A stretch of 64,000 bases of DNA. It comes from Ectothiorhodospiraceae bacterium (GTDB taxonomy: Bacteria > Pseudomonadota > Gammaproteobacteria > Nitrococcales > Aquisalimonadaceae). The notes beneath the pieces are model-generated. The model did not search any database, was not told the DNA's origin, and worked only from the letters and a program-made list of their open reading frames with translations. The stretch is taken from positions 1 through 64,000 of the forward strand of contig JAFIFU010000008.1 of assembly GCA_020831885.1 (NCBI GenBank), written 5' to 3'. Shown here piece by piece: positions 17,900-26,350 of this stretch; positions within the stretch are counted from its first letter, which is position 1, and every line of letters begins with the position of its first letter. The translations under genes were made by a program, and so were the position numbers.

Positions 17900-19174
17900 A
17901 TGATTCCATGTACCGATCCCGTGGCCCTGGGTCTGGATCCCGCCCGGCTCGACCGCATCGACCGCTGGCTGGATCGGCTGGTGGAGGACCGGCGGGTGGC
18001 CGGTATCAGCCTGTTGATCAACCGCCACGGCGAGAACGCCCATTACCACGCAACGGGCCATGCGGACATGGAGCGGGGGACGGGCATCACCCCGGACACG
18101 ATTTTCCGCGTCTATTCCATGACCAAGCCGGTGACGAGCCTCGCGGCCATGATGCTGTACGAGGAGGGTGGGTTTCAGTTGGATGAGCCCATCGCCGCTT
18201 TTCTTCCGGAGTTCAGGCATATGGACGTCTGCATCGGTGGCGATGCGGATCAGCCGCAGTTGGAACCGGCCCGTAGCCTGATCACGGTACGGCAGCTACT
18301 GACCCACACCGCCGGATTCAGTTACGGCTTCATGCACCAGACGCCGGTGGATGCGCTCTACCGGCGGCACGGGGTGGATTTCGGCCCCGGGGATGTGTCG
18401 CTGCAGGAAATGGTGTCCCGCCTGGCGGAGCTTCCGCTGGAATTCCAGCCCGGCAGCCGCTGGCGGTACGGCTTTTCCACCGATGTGCTGGGGCGTCTGG
18501 TGGAGGTGCTGTCCGGCGAGTCCCTGGACGCCTTCTTCCGCCGCCGCATCTTCGAGCCTCTGGGCATGGGCGATACCGCGTTCTGGGTGACGGAGGACAA
18601 AGTGGACCGCATGGCCGCCATGTACACCGCCAGCGACATGGAGCCGCCGCCGCGCATCGGCCCGGAGCCCAGGGACCTCCCGCCTCCCGTGATCCCGGGG
18701 CTGAAGCTGGCGGATCCCGCTGCGGGCGGGCGTTTCGCCCGGCCCACGCGCCTGTTTTCCGGCGGCGGGGGGCTGACCTCCACCCTCAACGATTACCTGC
18801 GGTTCACGCGCATGCTGCGGCAGGGAGGCGAACTGGAGGGTGAGCGCCTGATCGGTCGCAAGACGCTGGAGTACATGCGCTGCAACCACCTGGACGGTTC
18901 CATGGCGGATATGGGTGAGCCCCGGTTCAATAACGCCCACATGGGGGCTGGCCTGGGGTTCGGGCTGGGTTTTGCCGTGGTCCTGGATCCGGCCAGAGCA
19001 CAGACCATGGGCTCGCCGGGCGAGTACTTCTGGACAGGCATGGCGAACACGCAGTTCTGGATCGATCCGGCGGAGGATCTGATCGTCATTCAAATGGCTC
19101 AGCTCCTCCCGTCCACACTGGCTCCAGTGCGGCGGGAGCTCCGCACCCTGGTTCATCAGGCTCTGGTGGGCTGA
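17900..19174 (+). CDS. Beta-lactamase-fold serine hydrolase (class C / esterase EstB-like)
   Basis: A 424-residue member of the penicillin-binding-protein-like serine hydrolases. The nucleophile motif SxxK is seen as YSMTKPVTS (about residues 73-81) and the Tyr motif as RYGFSTDVLG (about 190). It has no signal peptide, which argues for a cytoplasmic esterase rather than a secreted beta-lactamase. The start ATG 17900 has AGGAG 8 nt upstream; the frame stays open further upstream but lacks a better site. Substrate unknown; related proteins hydrolyse short-chain esters. Confidence 0.85.
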   Translation: MIPCTDPVALGLDPARLDRIDRWLDRLVEDRRVAGISLLINRHGENAHYHATGHADMERGTGITPDTIFRVYSMTKPVTSLAAMMLYEEGGFQLDEPIAAFLPEFRHMDVCIGGDADQPQLEPARSLITVRQLLTHTAGFSYGFMHQTPVDALYRRHGVDFGPGDVSLQEMVSRLAELPLEFQPGSRWRYGFSTDVLGRLVEVLSGESLDAFFRRRIFEPLGMGDTAFWVTEDKVDRMAAMYTASDMEPPPRIGPEPRDLPPPVIPGLKLADPAAGGRFARPTRLFSGGGGLTSTLNDYLRFTRMLRQGGELEGERLIGRKTLEYMRCNHLDGSMADMGEPRFNNAHMGAGLGFGLGFAVVLDPARAQTMGSPGEYFWTGMANTQFWIDPAEDLIVIQMAQLLPSTLAPVRRELRTLVHQALVG

Positions 19175-19176
19175 GT

Positions 19177-19332
19177 TCAGCGGCGCGCGCCGCCGAATAC
19201 CGGCTGGTACCACAATTCCGCATCGTCCACCGGGGTGTCTTCCGAAAGGACTGGGTTCTCGAGCCAGATCACCTTACTCCCTGCGCGTTGGAGAATCTCA
19301 AGGGCCATGCGGTTGGCCGGGTGTGTGTCGAA
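19177..19332 (-). pseudogene. Orphan C-terminal-looking ORF fragment
   Basis: On the minus strand an open stretch begins right after a stop at 19333-19335 and reads FDTHPANRMALEILQRAG…, then SKVIWLENPVLSEDTPVDDA…, ending GGARR. The composition looks like real protein and the THPAN start resembles a motif near the C-terminus of some hydrolases, but I cannot name a family. With no good start or ribosome site I regard it as the tail of a lost gene. An ATG at 19308 could allow a 44-residue peptide. Confidence 0.35.
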
Positions 19333-19361
19333 TCAGGCGTGGAAACCGCCAACTGCTGTCG

Positions 19362-19517
19362 TTATGAGGTCAGGGCATCGAGATCGCGGCGGTACTCCGC
19401 GACCAGCAGATAGGTGGTGATGATGAGGGTCAGCACAGCACGCAGCGCCAGGACGGCCAGTAACACCCGGAGGCTCAGGCGACGGAGTTTCAACCATGTC
19501 GGAGCGGTAAAACGCAC
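19362..19517 (-). CDS. Small single-pass membrane protein (51 aa), function unknown
   Basis: A GTG at 19517 follows a strong AAGGAGG site and opens a 51-codon frame: basic N-terminus (PTWLKLRRLSLR), one hydrophobic helix (about residues 16-40, rich in L/A/V/I), then EYRRDLDALTS and a TAA stop. This looks like the first helix of a membrane sensor, so it may be the truncated start of a larger lost protein, with the fragment at 19177-19332 as further debris. Equally it could be a true small protein. It is divergent from sbcD by about 100 bp. Confidence 0.55.
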   Translation of the reverse strand: MRFTAPTWLKLRRLSLRVLLAVLALRAVLTLIITTYLLVAEYRRDLDALTS

Positions 19518-19617
19518 CAGACCTCCTTGTTTTTGTCGAGAGAGGGTCTGTGATTTGCTGCAACCACGCGTCGTGACAGCGTAACCCTACAGCCATGGGA
19601 AAGGGGAGTTTTCCAAC

Positions 19618-20703
19618 GTGAGATTGCTGCACACCGCGGACTGGCAGTTGGGGCTGAAGCTGCGTTTTCTGTCCGGGGAGGCGGCGGCCCGGCTGCGCGC
19701 CCAACGTTTCGACACCATCCGGCATATGGCCGGGCTTGCCCGGGAGCGGGCCGTGGACCTGGTGGTCGTTTCCGGCGACGTGTTCGATGACAACGGTGTC
19801 GGAGGCGACACCCTGCAGCAGGCCAGCGATGCCCTGCGGACCTTTGGCGATATCCCGGTGCTGCTGATTCCGGGTAACCACGACCCGGCCACACCGGATT
19901 CGGCGCTCCATCGCATGCTTTGCCCGGATAACGTCCGGGTCGCCACGGAGCGGGAACCACTGGTGCTGGCGGGGGCCGCGGTTTATCCCTGTCCCTTGTC
20001 CCGCCGGCATGAGCGCGATGATCCCACCGCCTGGCTGCCACGCCGGGAGACGGGGGAGGGTGTACGGATCGCGGTGGCGCATGGTGGTGCCATGCGCTTT
20101 GGCGAGAGCACGGAAACCCCGAATCTGGTCGATGTTCAGGCCGTTCTGAGCAAGGGGTTCGACTACCTGGCCCTGGGCGACTGGCATGGCGTCTATCGCG
20201 TCGATGACCGCGCATGGTATCCGGGAACACCCGAGGCCACCCGGTTCAAGGAACAGGCGCCGGGGTACGCCCTGCTTGTGGATATCGACGGCCCGGGTGC
20301 CACGCCCCGGGTGGAGCAAGTGCCGGTGGCACGCACCCGCTGGCTGCGGCATGCGGTGGACTTTCATGAAGACGCCCAGGTGGACGAGCTGGAGCACTGG
20401 CTGGAAGCCTTGCCGGAGCGTTCCTGGACCCTGCTTGAACTCCGGTTGACCGGACAGCTTTCCCTGTCCGCCCGGGCCCGGCTGGACCACCTGCTGGAGG
20501 ATCAGGCGGAACGCCTCGCGTATCTGCGTCTGGCCGTTGACCAGGTGCAGGCCGAACCCACCGCCGGGGACCTGGAGAGGCTGTCCGGCGAAGGCTTCAT
20601 CGGCGAAGTGGCCGAGGTGTTGCTCGCTGGTGAAGACCCCGGGGACCGGGACGCGCTGCGGTTGCTGCATCGCCTGATGCAGGAGGTGGGCAGATGCGGC
20701 TGA
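19618..20703 (+). CDS. SbcD/Mre11-like DNA repair metallophosphoesterase
   Basis: A 361-residue calcineurin-type phosphoesterase, expected to act as the nuclease subunit of a Rad50/Mre11-type complex on DNA ends or hairpins. Motifs: HTADWQLG (residues 5-12), VVSGDVFDDNG, LLIPGNHDPA, AHGG and LGDWHG. The canonical first motif is D-x-H; here the His is Gln10, a variation I believe also occurs in some bacterial relatives. Start: GTG at 19618 with a GGGGAG site. Its last 10 nt overlap the next gene (ATPase subunit), showing coupling. Confidence 0.9.
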   Translation: MRLLHTADWQLGLKLRFLSGEAAARLRAQRFDTIRHMAGLARERAVDLVVVSGDVFDDNGVGGDTLQQASDALRTFGDIPVLLIPGNHDPATPDSALHRMLCPDNVRVATEREPLVLAGAAVYPCPLSRRHERDDPTAWLPRRETGEGVRIAVAHGGAMRFGESTETPNLVDVQAVLSKGFDYLALGDWHGVYRVDDRAWYPGTPEATRFKEQAPGYALLVDIDGPGATPRVEQVPVARTRWLRHAVDFHEDAQVDELEHWLEALPERSWTLLELRLTGQLSLSARARLDHLLEDQAERLAYLRLAVDQVQAEPTAGDLERLSGEGFIGEVAEVLLAGEDPGDRDALRLLHRLMQEVGRCG

Positions 20704-23327
20704 TCGAATGGCAGGCCAGGCATTGGCGGGGGCTCGAGGAGCAGCGAATCGGCCCCCTGTCGCCCCACCTGAACCTCGTCACCGGCCCGAATGAATCCGG
20801 CAAGAGCCGGATGGTTCAGGCCTTGTGGTATGGCTTGTTCGAGACCAGCAAGGGCCAGGCCCAGTACAAGCAGGAGCTGCAGTCCTGGCAGGATCCCGGC
20901 AGTTCCCCGTTCACCCGTATCCGCTTTGCACTGGGCCAGGTGGAGTACGAACTGGAAAAACGCTTCCTCAAGGGGGCCTACACCCGACTCAGCGGCGGTG
21001 GCCAGACTCTGGAAGGCGATGCGGCGGAGGAGCGGCTGCGCACGCTGCTGCGTACCCGCCCCGGAAAGCGTACCGGTGTTGCCGACGAGGATCTGGGGCT
21101 CTGGCCGCTGTTGTGGTTGCGCCAGGGGGATTCCCGGGTCCCACCCCATGTACACATGAACGAGGACAGCCGTGGTTGGTTGCAGGACAGCCTGTCCGCC
21201 CAGATCGGCGAAGCCACGGTGGGCCCGAAGGGGCAGGCCCTGTTACAGCGGGCGCGGGCTGAGTTCGAGCGCTACTTCACCCCCACCGGGCAGGAAGGCA
21301 AGGTGCTGCGAGAGACCCGGGAGGCCCTGGAGCAGGCCCGGGAGGCCTGGGAACGGGCGCGGGACCATCAGGACGCAACGCTTCAGGCGGCCGGCAAACT
21401 GCAGCGCCTGCAGGACGAACTCGATGGCCTGGTCCCGCGTATCCGCCGCCAGCAGGACGTTCTGGCCGAGGCCCGGGGGAAAGCCGAGGACGCCCGCAAT
21501 GCGCGGCAGCAACTGGCGGTGCTCGAGGAGCAGGTGAAATGGCAGGCGGGCGAACTGGAACAGGCCGTACAGCGCTGCAAGGATCGCGACCGATTGCAGG
21601 GGGAACTGGAACAGATACGGGAAGCGCGCCGCGCCGCCGAGGTTGACCAGGAACACCTGCAACAAGATGTCACCCGTTTGACGGCGGAGCTGGAGGCGTG
21701 CAAGGCGGCCGTGGCCGAGGCCGACAAGGCCCGCCAGCAGGCCCGGGATATCCTGGAAAAGGTTCGACGTGCGGATCAGCAACGGCTGCTCCGGGAGGAA
21801 CGGGAGCGCCTGGCGGGAAACCTGGACGAGGCCCGGATGCTCCGGGAGCAGTGTACCGATATCGACCGGCAGTTGAGGCAATGCGGTGGAATCACCGAAG
21901 CACAGGTTCAGGCTTATCGCCGGGTCAGCGAAGCCCTTGAACAGGCGCGTGCCCGGTTGGAGGGGGCCGCCGCGGCCGTGGAGCTGCTTGCGCTGGATGA
22001 TGTGCACATCGATGGCGAAATGCTGCCCAAGGGGGGGCGGAGGCGCTTTCCGGTGACCGAGGACCGGGTCATCCGCATCGGCGATCTGGTGGCGGTGGCG
22101 ATCAGCCCGGGTGGTGGTGAACTGGCCCGACTCCGGGACCGGGTGGCGGACACACAGCGGGAGGTGGACGCCGCCGGTGCCGAACTGGGCGTTTCCACAG
22201 TGGCCGAGGCAGAGGAGCGGCTGACCCGTCGCGCCGAACTCATGCGGGAACTGCGTCTGCTGGAGCAGCGGCTGCAGGATCGGGCGCCTGACGGTATCGA
22301 GGCACTGGAACGGCACCAGCGCCTGCTGGATGAACAACTCCAGGCCCGGGAGGCGGCCCAGGAGGCCTTGCCCGATGTGGTCGCCGCGGAGCGGAGCGAG
22401 CGGGAGGCGGAGCACCGCTTGCAGCGTGTCCGGGATGACCGCGACCGCCTGCAGCAGGTGTTGGCGGAGCGCAACGCCGCCTTGGCCGGCCAACGGATGA
22501 CCGTGCGCGGTCTCGCCCAGCAGCAGGAGCGGCTGCAGCGTGCCCTGGATCAGTTCCCCGGAGCGGCGGAGCTGGCCGCGGCCCAGGCATCGGCACGATC
22601 CGCCTGGGAGGAGCGGGTGGTATCCCGTGATCAGGCGCGGGCGCGGTTCGAGGAATTGGGTGGAGATCAGGCGGCCATGGATCTGCAGCAGGCGCACCAG
22701 GCCTTGAGCGGGCTTGAGTCCCGGCAGCAGGAATTGGAGCAACAGATCCGGGAGCTGCGCTGGACCCTTCAGCGGGCGGCGGAGGATGCCCCCTATGAGT
22801 CCTTGCTGGAGCAGGAGGCCGTACTGGAGGCGGCGGAACGCCAGGATCAACGGCTCCGCCGCCAGGCGGAAGCGGCACGCCGCCTGTGGACACTCTTATC
22901 CGAGCGGCGCCGCGCCGCCCAGGAGCGGTTGACCCGGCCGGTGATGGAACGGATCGGTCCCTATCTGGAGGACATTTTCCCCGGTTCCTCGCTGGCACTG
23001 GATGAGGAGTTGCGGGTGGCCGGGCTGGAGAGCGGTCCCATCCGGGAGAGTTATGAGGCGCTGTCCGGCGGTGCGCAGGAACAGTTGGGTATGCTGGTCC
23101 GCATCGGCTTGGCGGAGGTGCTGGCCGGAGAGGAGTCACTCCCGCTGGTCCTGGATGATGCACTGATCAATACGGATGCGGACCGTATCCGGCAAGTGCA
23201 GCGCCTGCTGTACCGCGCCTCGCGGGAACGGCTGCAGATCATTCTGTTCACCTGCCATGGTGCGTTGTTCGACGCACTGGGTGCCGATGCGGCGTTCGCC
23301 CTGCAGGGGGCCAGGGCCCCTCTCTGA
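20694..23327 (+). CDS. SbcC/Rad50-like AAA ATPase (YhaN-like)
   Basis: An 877-residue SMC-type ATPase that should clamp DNA and drive the partner nuclease encoded just upstream. Walker A is GPNESGKSRM (about residues 30-39), followed by a long Gln/Arg/Glu-rich coiled coil (about 190-740), the ABC signature LSGGAQEQLGML and Walker B LPLVLDDALINTD near the C-terminus. Instead of the CxxC zinc hook of Rad50 the coil is broken by a small globular insert (about 425-480, containing EMLPKGGRRRFPV), as in YhaN-type ATPases. The first 10 nt overlap the nuclease gene. Confidence 0.9.
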   Translation: MRLIEWQARHWRGLEEQRIGPLSPHLNLVTGPNESGKSRMVQALWYGLFETSKGQAQYKQELQSWQDPGSSPFTRIRFALGQVEYELEKRFLKGAYTRLSGGGQTLEGDAAEERLRTLLRTRPGKRTGVADEDLGLWPLLWLRQGDSRVPPHVHMNEDSRGWLQDSLSAQIGEATVGPKGQALLQRARAEFERYFTPTGQEGKVLRETREALEQAREAWERARDHQDATLQAAGKLQRLQDELDGLVPRIRRQQDVLAEARGKAEDARNARQQLAVLEEQVKWQAGELEQAVQRCKDRDRLQGELEQIREARRAAEVDQEHLQQDVTRLTAELEACKAAVAEADKARQQARDILEKVRRADQQRLLREERERLAGNLDEARMLREQCTDIDRQLRQCGGITEAQVQAYRRVSEALEQARARLEGAAAAVELLALDDVHIDGEMLPKGGRRRFPVTEDRVIRIGDLVAVAISPGGGELARLRDRVADTQREVDAAGAELGVSTVAEAEERLTRRAELMRELRLLEQRLQDRAPDGIEALERHQRLLDEQLQAREAAQEALPDVVAAERSEREAEHRLQRVRDDRDRLQQVLAERNAALAGQRMTVRGLAQQQERLQRALDQFPGAAELAAAQASARSAWEERVVSRDQARARFEELGGDQAAMDLQQAHQALSGLESRQQELEQQIRELRWTLQRAAEDAPYESLLEQEAVLEAAERQDQRLRRQAEAARRLWTLLSERRRAAQERLTRPVMERIGPYLEDIFPGSSLALDEELRVAGLESGPIRESYEALSGGAQEQLGMLVRIGLAEVLAGEESLPLVLDDALINTDADRIRQVQRLLYRASRERLQIILFTCHGALFDALGADAAFALQGARAPL

Positions 23328-23337
23328 GGGGCTCATG

Positions 23338-23361
23338 GTTCCCCGCGGAGATCCGGGGAAC
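23338..23361. terminator. Hairpin between convergent genes
   Basis: A perfect 8-bp stem, GTTCCCCG (23338-23345) with CGGGGAAC (23354-23361), 8-nt loop, lies between the ends of the SbcC-like gene and the convergent NnrU gene. No U-run follows on either strand, so it may only be a stabilising hairpin. Confidence 0.4.
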
Positions 23362-23377
23362 GCCGCGCGGCGGCGCA

Positions 23378-23956
23378 TCAGCCCATGGGTATGGCCGGCA
23401 TGCCGGTAATCGGGATATGCAGGTACATGGCGAACACATAATAGGCCACCAGACCGATCACCACCGTGGCGATGGTGCTGCCCATGCTGGACGGTTCGGT
23501 GGCCGGAGCAGGGGAGCGGCGGCGTGCCGCCCGGAAACAGAAAACCGCCCAGACCAGGAAGGCGCCGAAGAAGATGATGTCCCCCAGGCGGCCGTTGGCC
23601 AGCAGGTGGGACAAGGCCCAGAGCTTCACCGCCAGCAGCATGGGATGACCCAGCTTCGCCCGGATGTGGTTGCGAGGCATATAGGCCGCCACCAGCAGGA
23701 TAAAGGCCGGGATCATGAACAGGGACACCGCGTGCCTCAGGCCTACCGGCGGGAACCACACCCAGGTCGGGTCCAGCCGCATTTGGCCGAAGCCCCAGAT
23801 GGCGATGGCCAGGCCGAAGATGGAAACCAGGGAGTAGGCCGCTTTCCACGGCAGTTCCCCCATGCGCTGGATCTGCGCGGTGCGCCAGTCCTCGGCGACG
23901 ATGCGCACGGAGTGGGCGCCGAGGAAAATCAGCAGGCCGATGATCATGATCAGCAT
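23378..23956 (-). CDS. NnrU family membrane protein
   Basis: A 192-residue integral membrane protein with about five or six helices. It starts MLIMIIGLLIFLGAHSVRI and carries the NnrU hallmarks GLRHAVSLFMIPAFILLV…PRNHIRAKLGHPMLLAVKLWALSHLLANGR. NnrU was first linked to nitric-oxide/nitrite-respiration gene sets, and homologous domains occur with methyltransferase-like and carotenoid isomerase functions; the biochemical role is not settled. The start has GGGAG about 10 nt upstream. No denitrification genes are adjacent. Confidence 0.9.
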   Translation of the reverse strand: MLIMIIGLLIFLGAHSVRIVAEDWRTAQIQRMGELPWKAAYSLVSIFGLAIAIWGFGQMRLDPTWVWFPPVGLRHAVSLFMIPAFILLVAAYMPRNHIRAKLGHPMLLAVKLWALSHLLANGRLGDIIFFGAFLVWAVFCFRAARRRSPAPATEPSSMGSTIATVVIGLVAYYVFAMYLHIPITGMPAIPMG

Positions 23957-24195
23957 GGCTGTGAAAGCTCCCTGTTCTTCGTTCTGGTGGTATTGTCCCG
24001 CAGCTTATCGGCTAAGTCGGGTCGGCACCAGTGGGGGCGGGCGTCTCGGCAAGGCCGATGGATTCCCCGCTCCGGGGTTGCCCGCCGGGGACCCGCAGCC
24101 CCGGCATGGGTCGCGCCTCTTGTATTCGGAATGAACCCGGGGGAGTATCCGGTGTCGGTTCTCCCGTCATCGCTGACGCGACTGGAGGTGTGCCC

Positions 24196-25005
24196 TTGGA
24201 TGCCGTCACACTGGGACCGTTCCTGATCCCGCTGCCCCGCTTGTTCCTGTTTCTGGGTGTGGTGGCCGTGTTCGGTCTGGCCATGTGGCTGGAGCGGCGG
24301 CACAGGACGGATCTGAGTTCACCCCTGTGGGTATCCCTGCTGGTTGGCCTGGGCGCTGCGCGACTGGTCTACGTGGTGCAGAACTGGCCGTTTTACCGGG
24401 ACGCGCCCTGGGAGGCGCTGTATCTCTGGCAGGACGGATACGCACCGCTGGCCGGCGTGGCCGCCACAGTGGTCACCGCCCTGCTGATCTCCCTGTACCG
24501 CCGTTACCCGCCGCCGTTGCTGCAGGCGCCGCTGGTACTGGGGCTGGCCGTGTGGTTCGGGCTGACCACGCTCACCACCGCCCTCATGGATCAGGAGCGG
24601 CCCGGCCTCCCCACGGGGATCACGCTGCACGATCTGCAGTTTCGGGAAGTACCGCTGGAGCGGTATGCGGGACGGCCCGTGGTGGTGAACCTCTGGGCCA
24701 GTTGGTGCCCACCCTGCCGCCGGGAGATGCCGGCCTTCCAGGCGGCGCAGCAGGGCAACCCGGGCATCCACTTCGTGTTCCCCAACCAGGGTGAATCCGC
24801 CGAACTGGTCCGGGCGTTCCTGGAGCATGAGGAACTGGATCTTGCCCATGTGCTATTGGATACCGGCAACCGCCTCGGGCAGCACTTCGGCACCGTCGGC
24901 ATGCCCACTACGCTGTTCTTCGACGCCGACGGGCGACTGGTGGACGCCCATGTGGGGGAAGTGTCGGCCGCCCGCCTGAATCAGTACCTCAGTCAGTTCG
25001 ACTAG
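24196..25005 (+). CDS. Membrane protein with C-terminal TlpA-like thioredoxin domain (Lgt-like N-terminus)
   Basis: About 269 residues. The N-terminal 140 residues form roughly four helices and resemble a shortened prolipoprotein diacylglyceryl transferase-like region (GPFLIPLPRLFLFLGV, LLVGLGAARLVYVVQNW). The C-terminal part is a thioredoxin fold with active site WASWCPPCRREMPAF and the cis-Pro loop VGMPTTLFF, expected to face the periplasm as a thiol-disulfide reductase. Start: TTG at 24196 has GGAGG 7 nt upstream; the GTG at 24190 is too close to that site, and the frame extends further upstream without support. Lgt catalytic residues are not evident, so lipidation activity is unlikely. 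Confidence 0.82.
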   Translation: MDAVTLGPFLIPLPRLFLFLGVVAVFGLAMWLERRHRTDLSSPLWVSLLVGLGAARLVYVVQNWPFYRDAPWEALYLWQDGYAPLAGVAATVVTALLISLYRRYPPPLLQAPLVLGLAVWFGLTTLTTALMDQERPGLPTGITLHDLQFREVPLERYAGRPVVVNLWASWCPPCRREMPAFQAAQQGNPGIHFVFPNQGESAELVRAFLEHEELDLAHVLLDTGNRLGQHFGTVGMPTTLFFDADGRLVDAHVGEVSAARLNQYLSQFD

Positions 25006-25099
25006 CCCGCCGCCGCCACTTTGCTGCTGCACGTGGCGCCGGTCCATGACACCATAGCGATCTCGGAAATCGGATTCCCCGTGGGAGTACTGCCTGTCC

Positions 25100-26347
25100 A
25101 TGTCACCACCCAGTCCCCTGCTGAGATGGTTGCTTCCGCTACTGATCGTGATCGTTACCGTGGTTCTGGTTGCCGCGCTGATGGGGTCTCGACCACAGCC
25201 CGAGCCTCAACCCCTGGAGGAGCGCGCCTGGCCGGTGGCGGTGCAGACCGCGGAGTTGGGGGATTATCGGCCCATCGTCCGCCTGCAGGGCTTTCTCGAG
25301 TCCCCGGCACTGGTTACCGTGGTCGCCCCGGTGGAGGCGGATGTCCTGGCCGTTCCCCGTCTTGAGGGGGAACGGGTGGGCGCGGGGGAACTGCTGATCC
25401 GGCTGGATGAGGATGATCTGCGGCTGGTGCTCGCGGAACGGGAGGCGGAACTGGCGGAGCTGCGCCAGCAGCGCCGGATCGAAGAGCAGCGTTTGCGGTC
25501 CGATCGCGGCGAGCTGGCGTTGGAGCAGCAATTGCTGACACTTACCCGGCGGGAGGCGCAGCGTCTGCGGGAGCTGGCCGGGGAACAGTTCGTCTCGCCG
25601 TCCGCCCTGGAGCGTGCGGAGCTGGAAACGACCCGGCAGGAGTTGGCCGTGAGCGCGCGTCGGTTCGCCGTGGATACCGGGCAGGCGCGACTGGATCAGC
25701 TTGATGCCCGCATGGCGCGGGCGGAAGCGTTGCGTGACCGGGCGGCCCTCAACCTTGCCCGCACCCGGCTGCAAGCACCCTTCGACGGGCGTCTTGCGGA
25801 GGTGATGGTGGCAGCCGGGGATCGCGTCCGTCCCGGCGAGCCGCTGGTGCGCCTCTACGATTCCGAACGCCTGGAAATACGCGTCACCATTCCCCGTGTC
25901 TATCTGTCCCGCATCCGCGATGCCCAACAGACCGAAGCGCTGCGGGCCCGTGTCCACATAGACGGACAGGTGTTTCCGGCCAGCCTGTCCCGGTTTGCAG
26001 GGCGCGCAGAGCGCGGCCAGGGTGGCGTGGATGCCTTGTTCCGGCTGCAGGATGCCGGCGAGGATCCGGTTCTGGGCCGTTTCGCCGAGCTGGAGCTGGG
26101 TCTACCGGTCGAGACCGGCACGGTGCTGCTGCCGTTCGAAGCCCTGTATGACACGGCGCGCGTTTACCGCGTGGAAAACGGGCGCCTGCGTGCGCTGGAT
26201 GTTGAACGCCTGGGTGACGCGCGGTTTCCGGACGGTCGCCGGGGGGTGCTGGTGCGCTCCGATGCCCTGGCCGACGGCGACCGCATCGTGACCACCCAGC
26301 TTGCCCAGGCCATGGACGGGCTCCGTGTTCAGGTGCTGGAGAACTAG
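25100..26347 (+). CDS. RND efflux periplasmic adaptor (membrane fusion protein)
   Basis: A 415-residue HlyD/AcrA-type adaptor that would bridge the inner-membrane pump encoded 3 nt downstream to an outer-membrane channel. One N-terminal membrane anchor (about residues 9-29, no lipobox Cys), then lipoyl half-motifs around a long alpha-hairpin (about 105-215, Arg/Glu/Leu-rich), the second lipoyl half ARTRLQAPFDGRLAEVMVAAGDRVRPGEPLVRL, and a beta-barrel. No outer-membrane factor gene lies nearby, so a shared TolC-type channel is likely. Confidence 0.9.
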   Translation: MSPPSPLLRWLLPLLIVIVTVVLVAALMGSRPQPEPQPLEERAWPVAVQTAELGDYRPIVRLQGFLESPALVTVVAPVEADVLAVPRLEGERVGAGELLIRLDEDDLRLVLAEREAELAELRQQRRIEEQRLRSDRGELALEQQLLTLTRREAQRLRELAGEQFVSPSALERAELETTRQELAVSARRFAVDTGQARLDQLDARMARAEALRDRAALNLARTRLQAPFDGRLAEVMVAAGDRVRPGEPLVRLYDSERLEIRVTIPRVYLSRIRDAQQTEALRARVHIDGQVFPASLSRFAGRAERGQGGVDALFRLQDAGEDPVLGRFAELELGLPVETGTVLLPFEALYDTARVYRVENGRLRALDVERLGDARFPDGRRGVLVRSDALADGDRIVTTQLAQAMDGLRVQVLEN

Positions 26348-26350
26348 GCC

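Noticed and set aside
19333-20670. Long open frame on the minus strand (445 codons) opposite the SbcD-like gene
   Set aside because: Antisense shadow of a GC-rich gene; the plus-strand protein has all phosphoesterase motifs and the shadow has no recognisable domain or ribosome site.
21243-22850. 535-codon minus-strand frame inside the SbcC-like ATPase
   Set aside because: Leu/Gln/Pro-rich shadow of coiled-coil codons; no domain, and the real ATPase motifs are on the plus strand.
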